From: Sphingomonas hankookensis
GTDB lineage: Bacteria; Pseudomonadota; Alphaproteobacteria; Sphingomonadales; Sphingomonadaceae
NCBI RefSeq assembly: GCF_022664465.1
Contig: NZ_JAKREV010000001.1
Location: 868,001 to 932,000, forward strand
Length of the DNA: 64,000 bases
Direction of reading: 5' to 3'
A model generated the notes under the pieces. It was not told the DNA's origin, ran no database searches, and worked only from the letters and a program-made list of their open reading frames with translations. This document shows positions 35,312 to 44,529 of this stretch, piece by piece. The translations under genes were made by a program, and so were the position numbers. Position 1 is the stretch's first letter; the number at the start of each line of letters is the position of its first letter.

Positions 35312-36972
35312 GACATCTGCTTCTGTCGCATCCGCTGGACCGCCGCCAGATCGGCGGCGAGCGGGTTCTGGCCGCTCACGCGAAAGCGCAGCCACAGCGC
35401 CCCCAGCCACAGCACCACCCCGCCGGCAAGGATCGCGACGGCGAGGAACACATCGTTATAGGCAAGGATATTGGCCTCGCGCGTCACTTGCTGACCCAAC
35501 AGCCCCGCGCCCGACGCCTGCCGCAACGCCGGGTCGCCCAGCACGCGGGCATAGGCCCCGCCCAGCTGCTGGATACGCTGCACCACCAGCGGGTCGGTCG
35601 CGGTCAGGCTCTGGGTCAGTTCGAACGCGTGATATTTCTCGCGCACGATCTGGAACGAGCCCAGCAGCGCAGTCCCGGCAAGCCCGCCCAGCGTCTGGGT
35701 GATGCTGAAGATGGCGGAAAAGCTGACGATATGGCTGGGCCCCCGCGCGAGCGCGCGGAAAATGCCGATCATCACCATCGGCCCCAGGAAATAAAGCGCG
35801 GCAAAGGCGATGATCGCCTGGCTGAGATACAGGCTGGAGGGTCGCGTCAGGTTGGTCGAATCCGAATCCATCCACGCGCCGATGCCCATCAGCGCGACCG
35901 CGATCACCACCGGTTTGTACAAATCCTGCATGTTCAGCGTCTTGAGGCTGACGACGATCCCCGCGATCGACGCCAGCGTCATGACGAGGCTCAGCGTCAC
36001 CAGCTGGTCGTTGCCCATGCCGACGACGGTCAGCAGCCCGACCGTGCCGAACGTCTGTTCTGACAACAGGATGCGCAGCGACGCGGCGACGATCGCGAAG
36101 CGTATGATGTTGCGCCCCAGCATCCAGCGGGTGTTCAGCAGCGGATTGGCGCGGTTATGCTCGATCAGCAGTGCCCCGCCGATCAGCGGAATCGCGGCGG
36201 CGGTGGCATAGCCCAGCCATGGCGTCGACCACCACTGGATGCGCCCCTGCACCAGCACCGCGCACAGCAGCGCGATCCCCGGCGCAAACAGTGCGAAGGT
36301 CAGGAAGTCGATCCGCTCGAACGCCGCGGTCCGTTCCGACGGCGGCAAGCGCAGCAGCGCGACCGAACCGAGGCACATCAGCGTCAGCCCCAGCTCGAAC
36401 AGGAACAGCGCCTCGATCCGCCCATCGGCCAGCAGGAGCGGCGACAGCGTGCGCGCCAGCGGCAACGCGACCTGCGACGCGCCGAAGCCGATGATCATCC
36501 CTGACAACCGCGCGGCGGCGGGCAGTGACTGCATGATGTACAGGAAGCACAACGTGGTGAGCGCGCTGCCTGCGACCCCCGCCGCACCACGCACGATCAG
36601 CTGCACGCCATAGCTGTGCACGAACAGCTGCAACACGTTCAGGATCAGGAACGCGAGCAGGAAGATGCGGGTGAAGCGCTGCAGCCCGAATTGCTGGCGG
36701 AACTTGATGAGCAGCATCGACATGCACACGCTGGTCATCGAATAGATCGCGGTCAGCCACCCGCCCTCGACCGGGGTCAGCCCGAGCGATCCCTGTATCT
36801 GCGGCAGGTTGGCAATCAGCAGCCCGTTGTTGAACCCGCCGGTCACGCCCAGTAGGATGCCGATCGCGAAATAGCCGATGCGCCGCCCGAACGGATGCTC
36901 GGGCGTCGCGGGGGAACCGGGCAGGAACGGCCGCTCGTGCGGCTTGAATTCATACGCCGGGGCGATCGCCAT
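35308..36972 (-). CDS. DHA2-family MFS multidrug transporter (EmrB-like)
   Basis: 554-aa, 14-helix proton antiporter. It begins with a cytoplasmic tail then helix 1 (GYFAIGILLGVTGGFNNGLLIANLP). Motifs include GSLGLTPVEGGWLTAIY, RGAAGVAGSALTTLCFLY and an SITQTLGGLAGTALLGSF helix near the C-terminus. EmrB-type pumps export hydrophobic drugs, uncouplers, fatty acids or siderophores. It is the first gene of a tightly overlapping pump-adaptor-porin-GNAT operon, all joined by ATGA overlaps. The regulator is not adjacent; upstream is a REP pair at 37076-37155. Confidence 0.92.
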   Translation of the reverse strand: MAIAPAYEFKPHERPFLPGSPATPEHPFGRRIGYFAIGILLGVTGGFNNGLLIANLPQIQGSLGLTPVEGGWLTAIYSMTSVCMSMLLIKFRQQFGLQRFTRIFLLAFLILNVLQLFVHSYGVQLIVRGAAGVAGSALTTLCFLYIMQSLPAAARLSGMIIGFGASQVALPLARTLSPLLLADGRIEALFLFELGLTLMCLGSVALLRLPPSERTAAFERIDFLTFALFAPGIALLCAVLVQGRIQWWSTPWLGYATAAAIPLIGGALLIEHNRANPLLNTRWMLGRNIIRFAIVAASLRILLSEQTFGTVGLLTVVGMGNDQLVTLSLVMTLASIAGIVVSLKTLNMQDLYKPVVIAVALMGIGAWMDSDSTNLTRPSSLYLSQAIIAFAALYFLGPMVMIGIFRALARGPSHIVSFSAIFSITQTLGGLAGTALLGSFQIVREKYHAFELTQSLTATDPLVVQRIQQLGGAYARVLGDPALRQASGAGLLGQQVTREANILAYNDVFLAVAILAGGVVLWLGALWLRFRVSGQNPLAADLAAVQRMRQKQMS

Positions 36973-37075
36973 GGCTCCATATGGGAATATCGATCGAGCA
37001 ATAACTTGTTACGGAACATATCGTTCCGGGTCCACAATGGATACGACGCGTAGTTGCTCCATTGCCACGATCGTT

Positions 37076-37155
37076 ACCCCAGCGCAGGCTGGGGTCTCCC
37101 GGTAATTGCGCACCCTCCTCGCCGCGGGAGCCCCCAGCCTACGCTGGGGCGACGT
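37076..37155. repeat. REP-type inverted repeat (CCCCAGCGCAGGCTGGGG class)
   Basis: Arms CCCCAGCGCAGGCTGGGG near 37078 and CCCCCAGCCTACGCTGGGG near 37131 are reverse-complementary with few mismatches. Between divergent efflux and carboxypeptidase genes. Confidence 0.7.
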
Positions 37156-37198
37156 AGTATAACTGGCATCACCGATAACTTCCGCTACGGTCCGCCCC

Positions 37199-38986
37199 AT
37201 GCGTTCGCTGATCCTCGCCGCCGGGCTGCTCGCCGCCCCCCTCGCCGCCCAGACTTCGCTCGAAGCGCCCCTCCCCCCGGTCCGCGCCTGGCACGGCGCC
37301 AGCGAAAAGCTGGTGGTGAAGTCCGGTGATCCGTGGATCACCCCGGCGGAGGCGAGCGGGTTCGTCACCACCCCCGATTATGCCGCGACCCGTGCGTGGA
37401 TCGACAAGCTGGTCGCCGCCTCGCCGCTGCTGACCATCGAGACGTTCGGCAAAAGCCCCGAGGGCCGCGACCTCTACGCGGTGCGCGCGCACAAGCCTTC
37501 GCCGCAGGGGGGCACGACGCCGAAACCGGTCGTGCTGGTCCAGGCCGGCATCCATTCGGGCGAGATCGAGGGCAAGGACGCCGGGCTGATGCTGCTGCGC
37601 GACATTGCGCTGCGCGGCAAGGACCGGTTGCTCGACAAGGTCGATCTGGTGTTCGTGCCGATCTACAATGTCGATGGCCATGAACGCTCTGGCCCGTACA
37701 ACCGCCCCAATCAACGTGGGCCGAAGGACATGGGCTGGCGCACCACCGCGCAGAACCTGAACCTCAATCGCGATTACCTGAAGGCCGACGCGCCCGAGAC
37801 GCAGGGGATGATCGGCCTGATCCGCCGGACCGATCCGATCCTCTATCTCGACCTGCACGTCACTGACGGAATCGACCATCGCTACGACGTGACCTACGCC
37901 TTTTCCGGCTGGCGCGGCTTCTACGCGCGCTCGGCGGCGATCGGGCGGTTCCTCGACACGCGGCTGCGACCGGCGATGGACGCGGCATTGAAGCGCAACG
38001 GCCATATTCCGGGCTATTATGTCAGCACGATCGACAACCGCGAACCCGAGAAAGGCATGACGCAGGACGTCGACACGCCGCGTTTCTCGACCGGTTACGG
38101 CGATATCGCCCATATTCCGACGGTTCTGGTCGAAACGCATTCGCTCAAACCCTATCGCCAGCGCGTGCTGGGCACCTATGTCTTCGTGGAGGAATCGCTG
38201 CGGCTGGCCGGCGAACGCGCCGCCGAATTGCGCCAGGCGATCGATGCCGACCGCGCTACCCGCCCGACCACCGCGACGATGACGTGGAAGCCGACGACCG
38301 AACCGATCTATTCGGTCGACTTCCTCGGACTGGCACACGACACGTACCGCTCGCCCGCCTCAGGCCGCGACGAACTGCGCTGGCTGGCAAAGCCGGTCAC
38401 GTTCAAGATGCCGGTGTTCGGCAGCACGCCCGACAAGCAGGTGACGCTGCCCCGCGCATGGTGGGTGCCCGCCACGCTGCCGCACGTCATCGACCTGCTG
38501 AAGCTCCACGGCGTCACCGTCGAGCAGATCGCCGCCCCCCGCACCCTCGACCTCGACATGGCGCGCGCGACCGATCCGAAGCTGAAGGCGGCGAGCGAGG
38601 GCCATGTTCCGCTGGAAGCGACGATCGTCCACGAACGCCGGCGCGAGACGATGCCGGCGGGATCGATCCGCGTCCCTGCCGACCAGCCGCTGGGCCTGCT
38701 CGCCGCCTTCCTGCTCGAACCCGAGAGCGAGGAAGGGGCGCTGGCGTGGAACATGGCGCCGGGCATGCTCCAGCGCACCGAATATATCGAAGGTTATGCG
38801 ATCGCCCCGCTGGCCGACCGGATGCTGGTGAGCGATCCGAAGTTGAAGGCGGAGTTCGACGCGAAAGTCGCCGCCGATCCCGCCTTCGCCGGCGATCCGA
38901 CCGCGCGGCTGCAATGGTTCTATGCCCGCACGCCCTATTACGACGCGCGCTACCAGCTGTATCCGATCGGGCGCGAGGTGAATTGA
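37199..38986 (+). CDS. Secreted M14-family metallocarboxypeptidase
   Basis: 595-aa exported protein; signal peptide MRSLILAAGLLAAPLAAQ. M14 zinc-binding set: H119 and E122 in GIHSGEIEGKD, and H220 in LYLDLHVTDG. The substrate Arg (NLNLNRDY, about 191) and a catalytic Glu candidate in VLVETHSLK are present. The catalytic domain covers about 60-320; the C-terminal 270 residues are a beta-rich extension. This long M14 form is common in sphingomonads and xanthomonads. It likely trims peptides in the periplasm or outside the cell. Downstream 190 nt holds a REP pair, so it ends its own unit. Confidence 0.88.
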   Translation: MRSLILAAGLLAAPLAAQTSLEAPLPPVRAWHGASEKLVVKSGDPWITPAEASGFVTTPDYAATRAWIDKLVAASPLLTIETFGKSPEGRDLYAVRAHKPSPQGGTTPKPVVLVQAGIHSGEIEGKDAGLMLLRDIALRGKDRLLDKVDLVFVPIYNVDGHERSGPYNRPNQRGPKDMGWRTTAQNLNLNRDYLKADAPETQGMIGLIRRTDPILYLDLHVTDGIDHRYDVTYAFSGWRGFYARSAAIGRFLDTRLRPAMDAALKRNGHIPGYYVSTIDNREPEKGMTQDVDTPRFSTGYGDIAHIPTVLVETHSLKPYRQRVLGTYVFVEESLRLAGERAAELRQAIDADRATRPTTATMTWKPTTEPIYSVDFLGLAHDTYRSPASGRDELRWLAKPVTFKMPVFGSTPDKQVTLPRAWWVPATLPHVIDLLKLHGVTVEQIAAPRTLDLDMARATDPKLKAASEGHVPLEATIVHERRRETMPAGSIRVPADQPLGLLAAFLLEPESEEGALAWNMAPGMLQRTEYIEGYAIAPLADRMLVSDPKLKAEFDAKVAADPAFAGDPTARLQWFYARTPYYDARYQLYPIGREVN

Positions 38987-39046
38987 CCAAGCAAGCAGGC
39001 TAGTGGACATTCGCCCCGAATTCGACGAACCGGTCCACCAACCAAG

Positions 39047-39140
39047 GTCATCCCCGCGCATGCGGGGATCCATAGACGCCACGAAAGCGGATCGATCCGA
39101 AGCCGTAGCCTGTATGGATTCCCGCCTCCGCGGGAATGAC
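39047..39140. repeat. REP-type inverted repeat (GTCATCCCCGCGCATGCGGGG family)
   Basis: Arms GTCATCCCCGCGCATGCGGG at 39047 and CCGCCTCCGCGGGAATGAC ending 39140 pair around about 45 nt. Same family and spacing as 12584-12677 and 47613-47708. Confidence 0.8.
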
Positions 39141-39187
39141 GGAGTGGGTCGACGGACCCGGAAGAACGCGATGGAGAGCCTGACCCC

Positions 39188-39898
39188 ATGACCGCCCCTT
39201 CGATCATCGTCGTCGAGGACGATCCCGCGCTGCGCACCCTGACCGCCCGCGCGTTGCAGGAAAACGGCTATCACGTCCGCACCTGTTCCGCCGCGCCCGA
39301 AATGTGGCTGGCGCTCGAACAGGGGCCGGTCGACCTGATCCTGCTCGACATCATGCTGCCGGGCACCAGCGGCATCGACCTGTGCCGCCAGATTCGCCAG
39401 AACAGCGCGGTGCCGATCATCTTCGTGTCGGCCAAGGGGAGCGAGGTCGATCGCGTGATCGGCCTCGAACTCGGTGCCGACGACTATCTGCCCAAACCGT
39501 TCGGCACGCGCGAGCTGATCGCCCGCGTCCGCGCCGTGCTGCGCCGGGGCGAACTGAACGCCCAGGCCGCGCAGCGCGAGGAAGGCGTGTACAGCTTCGA
39601 AGGCTGGACCGCGAACCTGCCGCGCCGCGAACTGACCTCGCCGACGGGCGCGCAGGTCGACCTGACCGGGGCCGAATTCGACCTGCTGGTCGTGCTGCTC
39701 GACCATGCGCAGCGGGTGATCGCGCGCGAACGGCTGATCGAATTGTCGCGCACCCGGCTGGGCGATTCGTCCGACCGCAGCATCGACGTGCTGATTAGCC
39801 GGCTGCGGCGCAAGCTGTCGACCGCGGGCGGCACCCCGCCGATCGTCACCGTGCGCGGCGTCGGCTATATGCTGAACGTGCCGGTCGAACGGCGCTGA
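39188..39898 (+). CDS. OmpR-family response regulator
   Basis: 236 aa: receiver domain with E10-D11-D12, phosphoacceptor D54 (ILLDIMLPG), FVSAKG and Lys in DYLPKPFGT; winged-helix DNA-binding domain with DLTGAEFDLLVVLL, RVIARERLIEL and SIDVLISRLRRKL to VRGVGYML. OmpR subfamily. It pairs with the sensor kinase 4 nt downstream. Signal and targets are unknown; the carbonic anhydrase-SulP cluster that follows is the nearest candidate target. Confidence 0.94.
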   Translation: MTAPSIIVVEDDPALRTLTARALQENGYHVRTCSAAPEMWLALEQGPVDLILLDIMLPGTSGIDLCRQIRQNSAVPIIFVSAKGSEVDRVIGLELGADDYLPKPFGTRELIARVRAVLRRGELNAQAAQREEGVYSFEGWTANLPRRELTSPTGAQVDLTGAEFDLLVVLLDHAQRVIARERLIELSRTRLGDSSDRSIDVLISRLRRKLSTAGGTPPIVTVRGVGYMLNVPVERR

Positions 39899-39902
39899 AC
39901 CG

Positions 39903-41246
39903 GTGCTGGCGCGGCGCTTTCCTGCATTGCCGGTGGGGCTGATCGGACGGATCGTCGCGATCCTCCTGCTGACGATCGTCATCGAATTCGGCGTGTCGGT
40001 GCTGCTGTACGAACGCGCCAGCCAGTTTTCGGTGCGCGACGACGAAGCACGGCGGCTGGCCGAACATCTGGTGATCGCCCGGCGGATCGTCGAGGAACGC
40101 CCGGTCGAACAGCGCGCCGGCATGGCGACCGAACTGACCACCGAACGCTACGCGGTACAGTGGCGCGCAACCGCCCCCGAACTGCCGGCCAGCGGCACCG
40201 AACTGCGCGAGATGGAGCAGCAGATCCTCGCGTGGGAGCCGACGCTGGCGCCGACAGGGCTGCACCTGACACTGATCGGGCAAGGGCGACGATCAGTGGT
40301 CAGCGGCGCGTTGCAGCTGGAGGACGACAGCTGGCTCTATTTCCGCACGCTGGAACCGCTGCGCGCGTTCGACCTCGCGATCGGGCGCATCCTGCTGGCG
40401 CTGATCCCCGCCATCGCGCTGATGGTCGTCGGCGGGTTGCTGATCCGTCGAACGCTCCGTCCGATGCGCCAGTTGGCCGATGCGGTCGACAGTTTCGGCC
40501 CCGGTGGTGGATCGACGCTGCCGATCGTCGAGGAGGCTGGGCCGAGCGAGGTCCGCCGCCTCGTCGTCGCGTTCAACGGGTTGCAGGCGCGCATCCACCG
40601 GCTGATCGACGAACGCACCCGCGCGCTGGCCGCCGTCGGCCACGACCTGCGCACCCCGCTCGCGCGCCTCAGGCTGCGCACCGACGCGATCCAAGAGCGC
40701 GATGTGCGCGATACGGTGCAGAACGACCTTGCCGAGATGGAGGCGATGGTGACGTCGCTGATGGCGTTCCTGGGCGGTGAGAGCGAACCCGAACGGCCGG
40801 TGCTGGTCGATATCGCCGTGTTGTGCGCCAGCATCGTCGACGATGCCGCCGACCATGGCCACGACGCGACCTATGTCGGCCCCGACCATTTCGAACGCGC
40901 GGTGCGCCGGTCGAACTTCCGCCGCGCCGTCGTCAACCTTGTCGAGAACGCGCTGCATTATGGCGGCTGCGCCACACTGACGCTGGCGATCGAGGAGGGC
41001 GCGACCGTGATCCGGGTCGAGGATGACGGTCCGGGCATTCCCGACGAATCGCTGGCCGACGTGCTCGAACCGTTCGTCCGGCTCGACACCGCGCGCAAGC
41101 GCGACACGGTCGGCTTCGGCCTCGGCCTGTCGATCGTGCTGCGCGCGGTGGAGGCGGAAGGCGGCCGGCTGGAGCTGCACAACCGCGACGGCGGCGGGCT
41201 GTGCGCCGCGATCGTGCTGCCCGCACCGCTCGATACCCGGCAATAA
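39903..41246 (+). CDS. EnvZ-type sensor histidine kinase
   Basis: 447 aa from GTG 39903, 4 nt after the regulator. Two membrane helices (VGLIGRIVAILLLTIVIEFGVSVLL at ~11-35 and ILLALIPAIALMVVGGLLI at ~163-181) bracket a periplasmic sensor of about 125 residues. HAMP follows, with H247 in AVGHDLRTPLARLR and an ATPase domain (NLVENALHYGG, VEDDGPGIP, GFGLGLSIV). Architecture is EnvZ/CpxA-like. The periplasmic region shows no recognised ligand motif. Confidence 0.93.
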   Translation: MLARRFPALPVGLIGRIVAILLLTIVIEFGVSVLLYERASQFSVRDDEARRLAEHLVIARRIVEERPVEQRAGMATELTTERYAVQWRATAPELPASGTELREMEQQILAWEPTLAPTGLHLTLIGQGRRSVVSGALQLEDDSWLYFRTLEPLRAFDLAIGRILLALIPAIALMVVGGLLIRRTLRPMRQLADAVDSFGPGGGSTLPIVEEAGPSEVRRLVVAFNGLQARIHRLIDERTRALAAVGHDLRTPLARLRLRTDAIQERDVRDTVQNDLAEMEAMVTSLMAFLGGESEPERPVLVDIAVLCASIVDDAADHGHDATYVGPDHFERAVRRSNFRRAVVNLVENALHYGGCATLTLAIEEGATVIRVEDDGPGIPDESLADVLEPFVRLDTARKRDTVGFGLGLSIVLRAVEAEGGRLELHNRDGGGLCAAIVLPAPLDTRQ

Positions 41247-41343
41247 TTCGTTACACGTCCGTCGAACCCAGCAAGATTGGTTGTTCTATATCCGATGTCG
41301 AGCCGATGGCCCCAGCGCCGCCGGATAGTCGGAGGGAGAGACG

Positions 41344-42039
41344 ATGAACGACGTGATCGGACGGGTGTTCGGTTTCGAAAAGGATGTGTTCGGCACCGAT
41401 GCCGACCTCTATTCGAAGCTGGCGACCGATGGGCAGAGCCCCAAGGTACTGATGATCTCCTGCTCGGATTCGCGCGTCGTCCCCGAACATATCCTGCAGG
41501 CGAAGCCTGGCGACGTGTTCGTCATCCGCAACGCCGGCAACATCGTGCCCCCCTTCACCCAACAGAATGGCGGCACCACGTCGACCGTCGAATATGCGGT
41601 CGCGGTGCTCGGCGTCACCGACATCATCGTGTCGGGCCATTCGGGATGCGGCGCGATGGGCGCGCTGATGAAGCCGGATACGCTTGAAGGCCTGCCCAGC
41701 GTCGCTGCATGGCTGCGCCACAGCCATGCCGCCCATTCGGTGGTCGAAAACAGCTATCCCGATCTCGACGATGCCGCTGCGGTCCGTGCCGCCAGCCTGG
41801 AAAACGTCGTGGTCCAGATTTCGCACCTGCGCACCCATCCCGCCGTCGCGTCGCGCATCGCCAAGGGCGAGCTGACGCTGCACGGCTGGTTCGTCGACAT
41901 CCACGCCGGGACCATCCTGGCGCTGGACGGCGACACCGGCCGGTTCGCACCGATCAAGTCGGATCGCGCGCTGCCGGTGGCATTGCCGGCCGCCAAGCGG
42001 CTCGCTGCGGATTTCGTGACGGCCGAGGCCGCCGAATAA
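41344..42039 (+). CDS. Beta-class carbonic anhydrase (copy 1)
   Basis: 231-aa zinc enzyme interconverting CO2 and bicarbonate. Zinc and catalytic residues: C40 and D42-R44 (ISCSDSRVVP), H99 and C102 (GHSGCGAMG). It starts at ATG 41344, with GGAGGGAGA about 9 nt upstream. The protein is cytoplasmic (no signal peptide). It precedes a SulP anion transporter by 127 nt, and a second carbonic anhydrase follows that gene, an arrangement that suggests bicarbonate uptake coupled to hydration or dehydration. Copy 1 and copy 2 are clearly different sequences. Confidence 0.93.
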   Translation: MNDVIGRVFGFEKDVFGTDADLYSKLATDGQSPKVLMISCSDSRVVPEHILQAKPGDVFVIRNAGNIVPPFTQQNGGTTSTVEYAVAVLGVTDIIVSGHSGCGAMGALMKPDTLEGLPSVAAWLRHSHAAHSVVENSYPDLDDAAAVRAASLENVVVQISHLRTHPAVASRIAKGELTLHGWFVDIHAGTILALDGDTGRFAPIKSDRALPVALPAAKRLAADFVTAEAAE

Positions 42040-42166
42040 CCAGTTCCTGCGTGTTCGGCGGGGCGAATCTTCCCTCCCCCGTTCCGTCGGCCGCGGGTTC
42101 CGCGCCGGGCGTGCTTCCCCCAAGCGCGTCCGGCGCATCCTGTTTTAACGAAGGCTACCGACGACC

Positions 42167-43756
42167 ATGTCGCAACCCTCTCTGATCGCCAATCTGCGGC
42201 AAGACATGCCCGCCTCGATCGTGGTCGCGCTGGTCGCGCTCCCGCTATGCCTCGGTGTGGCGCTCGCCTCGGGCGCACCGCTCTTCTCCGGTCTGATCGC
42301 CGGGATCGTCGGCGGCATCGTCGTCGGGTCGCTCAGCAAATCGCCGCTGTCGGTCAGCGGCCCCGCCGCCGGCCTGACCGTGATCGTGCTCGACGCGATC
42401 ACCAGGCTGCCAAGCTTCGAAGCGTTCCTGCTCGCCGTGTTCCTTGCCGGCTGCATGCAGATCCTGCTGTCCTTCTCGCGCTCGGGCGTGCTGGGCGAAT
42501 TCGTCCCCTCGTCGGTGATTACCGGCATGCTGGCGGCGATCGGCCTGATCCTGATCCTGAAGCAGGTCCCGCACGCGATCGGCTATGACGGCGATCCGGG
42601 CGGCGATTTCGCGTTCAACCAGGGGGACGGGCTCAACACCTTCAACACCATCCTGTTCGTGCTGCGCGAACAGGTGGTGTGGGGTGCGACGATCGTCGCA
42701 GCGATCAGCATCGCGTTCCTGTTCTGGTGGGACAAGAACAAGCCCAAGGAAGGCCCCCTGCGCTTCGTCCCCGGCCCGTTGGTCGTGGTGGTCGGATCGA
42801 TCGCGATCAATGCGCTGCTTGGCGTGATTGCCCCTGCGATCCAGGTGAAGCCGACCCATCTGGTCAGCGTGCCGATCGCCGATGGCCTTGGCGGGTTCGT
42901 GAAGCTGTTCAGCCTGCCCGACTTCGGTCAGATCGGCAACGCGACCGTGTGGACCGTCGCGGTCACGCTCGCGATCGTCGCCAGCCTCGAATCGCTGCTG
43001 TCGGTGAAGGCGGTCGACGAACTCGATCCCAAGCGTCGCGTGACCAACAAGAACCACGAACTGCTGGCGCAGGGCAGCGGCAACATCATCTCGGGGCTGA
43101 TCGGCGGCCTGCCGGTCACCTCGGTCATCGTGCGGTCGTCGGCGAACGTCGACGCCAATGCCGCGTCGAAGATGTCGACGATCCTGCACGGCACCTGGCT
43201 GTTGCTCAGCGTCCTGCTGGTCCCGACGCTGCTCAACCTGATCCCGCTGTCGGCGCTGGCCGCGGTACTGATCCAGACCGGCTACAAGTTGACCAAGCCC
43301 GAACTGTTCACCAAGCGGTGGAAGCAGGGCATGACCCAGTTCGTGCCGTTCGTCGTCACGATCCTCGCCATCCTGTTCACCGATCTGCTGAAGGGCATCG
43401 TCATCGGGCTGGTCGTCGGGTTCGTGTTCGTCATCGCCCGCAATTTCCGCCCGGCGGTGACGTTCGTGCAGGACGGCGAAGGTCCGGGTGCCAGCTGCAT
43501 GGTCCGCGCCAAGCGCAACCTGTATTTCATCCACAAGGTCGAACTGACCAAGGAGCTGGAACGGGTGCCCGACAACTGCACGGTGGTGATCGATCTGTCG
43601 GCGACCAGCTATGTCGACCTCGACAATATCGACATCATCAACGGCTTCATCAAGAACGCGCAATATCGCAACATCAACGTGCTCGTGCGCGGCGATATCG
43701 GTGACAAGACAGCGCCGCTGATCAAGGCACCGCGCAAGGAGGTCGCCTACGCATGA
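42167..43756 (+). CDS. SulP-family anion transporter (putative bicarbonate/sulfate)
   Basis: 529-aa SLC26/SulP permease with about 12-14 helices (up to residue ~425) and a C-terminal STAS domain (about 440-529, including VVIDLSATSYVDLDNIDII). Family pieces: LRQDMPASIVVALVALPLCLGVALASGAP, SKSPLSVSGPAAGLTVIV and the TNKNHELLAQGSGNIISGLIGGLPVTSVIVRSSANV signature. Some SulP members carry bicarbonate (BicA) and some are fused to carbonic anhydrases. Flanked here by two beta-carbonic anhydrases, with ATGA overlap to the second, bicarbonate is the most likely cargo, but sulfate cannot be excluded. Confidence 0.9.
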   Translation: MSQPSLIANLRQDMPASIVVALVALPLCLGVALASGAPLFSGLIAGIVGGIVVGSLSKSPLSVSGPAAGLTVIVLDAITRLPSFEAFLLAVFLAGCMQILLSFSRSGVLGEFVPSSVITGMLAAIGLILILKQVPHAIGYDGDPGGDFAFNQGDGLNTFNTILFVLREQVVWGATIVAAISIAFLFWWDKNKPKEGPLRFVPGPLVVVVGSIAINALLGVIAPAIQVKPTHLVSVPIADGLGGFVKLFSLPDFGQIGNATVWTVAVTLAIVASLESLLSVKAVDELDPKRRVTNKNHELLAQGSGNIISGLIGGLPVTSVIVRSSANVDANAASKMSTILHGTWLLLSVLLVPTLLNLIPLSALAAVLIQTGYKLTKPELFTKRWKQGMTQFVPFVVTILAILFTDLLKGIVIGLVVGFVFVIARNFRPAVTFVQDGEGPGASCMVRAKRNLYFIHKVELTKELERVPDNCTVVIDLSATSYVDLDNIDIINGFIKNAQYRNINVLVRGDIGDKTAPLIKAPRKEVAYA

Positions 43757-44388
43757 GGGAATACAAGCACCTGCTCCTCGCCAACAAGGCATGGGCCGCC
43801 GAGCGGCTGGAGGACAATCCCGACTATTTCGCGCGGCAGATCGCCGGGCAGCAGCCGGAATTCCTGTGGATCGGCTGTTCCGACAGCCGCGTGGCGCCCG
43901 ACCAGCTGACCAATACCGAACCGGGCGGGATGTTCATCCACCGCAACATCGCCAACCTGATCCATCCCGGCGACCAGAATCTGATGTCGGTGGTGCAGTT
44001 CGCGGTAGAGGTGCTGAAGGTCGGGCACATCATCGTCTGCGGCCATTATGCCTGTGGCGGCATCCAGGCCGCGTTGCAGGGCGGTGTCGACGGCCATGTC
44101 CATGACTGGCTGGCGATCGCGCGCGACGTGGTCGAAAACCACCGCGCCGAACTGGACGCGCTGCCCGAAGACCAGCGTGCCAACCGCCTCGTCGAACTGA
44201 ACGTCCACGATCAGCTGGTCCAGCTGGCGCGGACCGACGTGGTGCAAAAGGCGTTTGCCGCCGGCCAGCCGCTGGAACTGCACGGCTGGGTCTACGACCT
44301 GCGCGACGGGTTGCTCAAACCGCTGATGGAAATCGACGCGACGACCCCGCTGGGCGAGGTGCAGAAGCCGGACAAGGTGCTGGTCTGA
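43753..44388 (+). CDS. Beta-class carbonic anhydrase (copy 2, Can-like)
   Basis: 211-aa beta-carbonic anhydrase. Zinc site: C42/D44/R46 (WIGCSDSRVAPD), H98 and C101 (CGHYACGGIQ), the last being the Can/clade-B form CGHYxCGG. Its start overlaps the SulP stop by 4 nt (ATGA), implying coupled synthesis. It is shorter and distinct from copy 1. It probably hydrates or dehydrates the inorganic carbon moved by the transporter. Confidence 0.94.
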   Translation: MREYKHLLLANKAWAAERLEDNPDYFARQIAGQQPEFLWIGCSDSRVAPDQLTNTEPGGMFIHRNIANLIHPGDQNLMSVVQFAVEVLKVGHIIVCGHYACGGIQAALQGGVDGHVHDWLAIARDVVENHRAELDALPEDQRANRLVELNVHDQLVQLARTDVVQKAFAAGQPLELHGWVYDLRDGLLKPLMEIDATTPLGEVQKPDKVLV

Positions 44389-44439
44389 CCCATCGGATCC
44401 TTCGCCGGGGTACATGGGCGACATAAGGCAACGTTCCAC

Positions 44440-44520
44440 CGTACCCCCGCGCAGGCGGGGGTCCAGAGCCACGAAGGTTACCGCCCGTGACTCTGGATCC
44501 CCGCCTCCGCGGGGATACGG
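44440..44520. repeat. REP-type inverted repeat (GTACCCCCGCGCAGGCGGGGG class)
   Basis: Arms CGTACCCCCGCGCAGGCG at 44440 and CCGCCTCCGCGGGGATACGG ending 44520, about 40 nt apart, between convergent genes. Same class as 24507-24589 and the single arm at 56821. Confidence 0.8.
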
Positions 44521-44529
44521 TCGCCCGTC

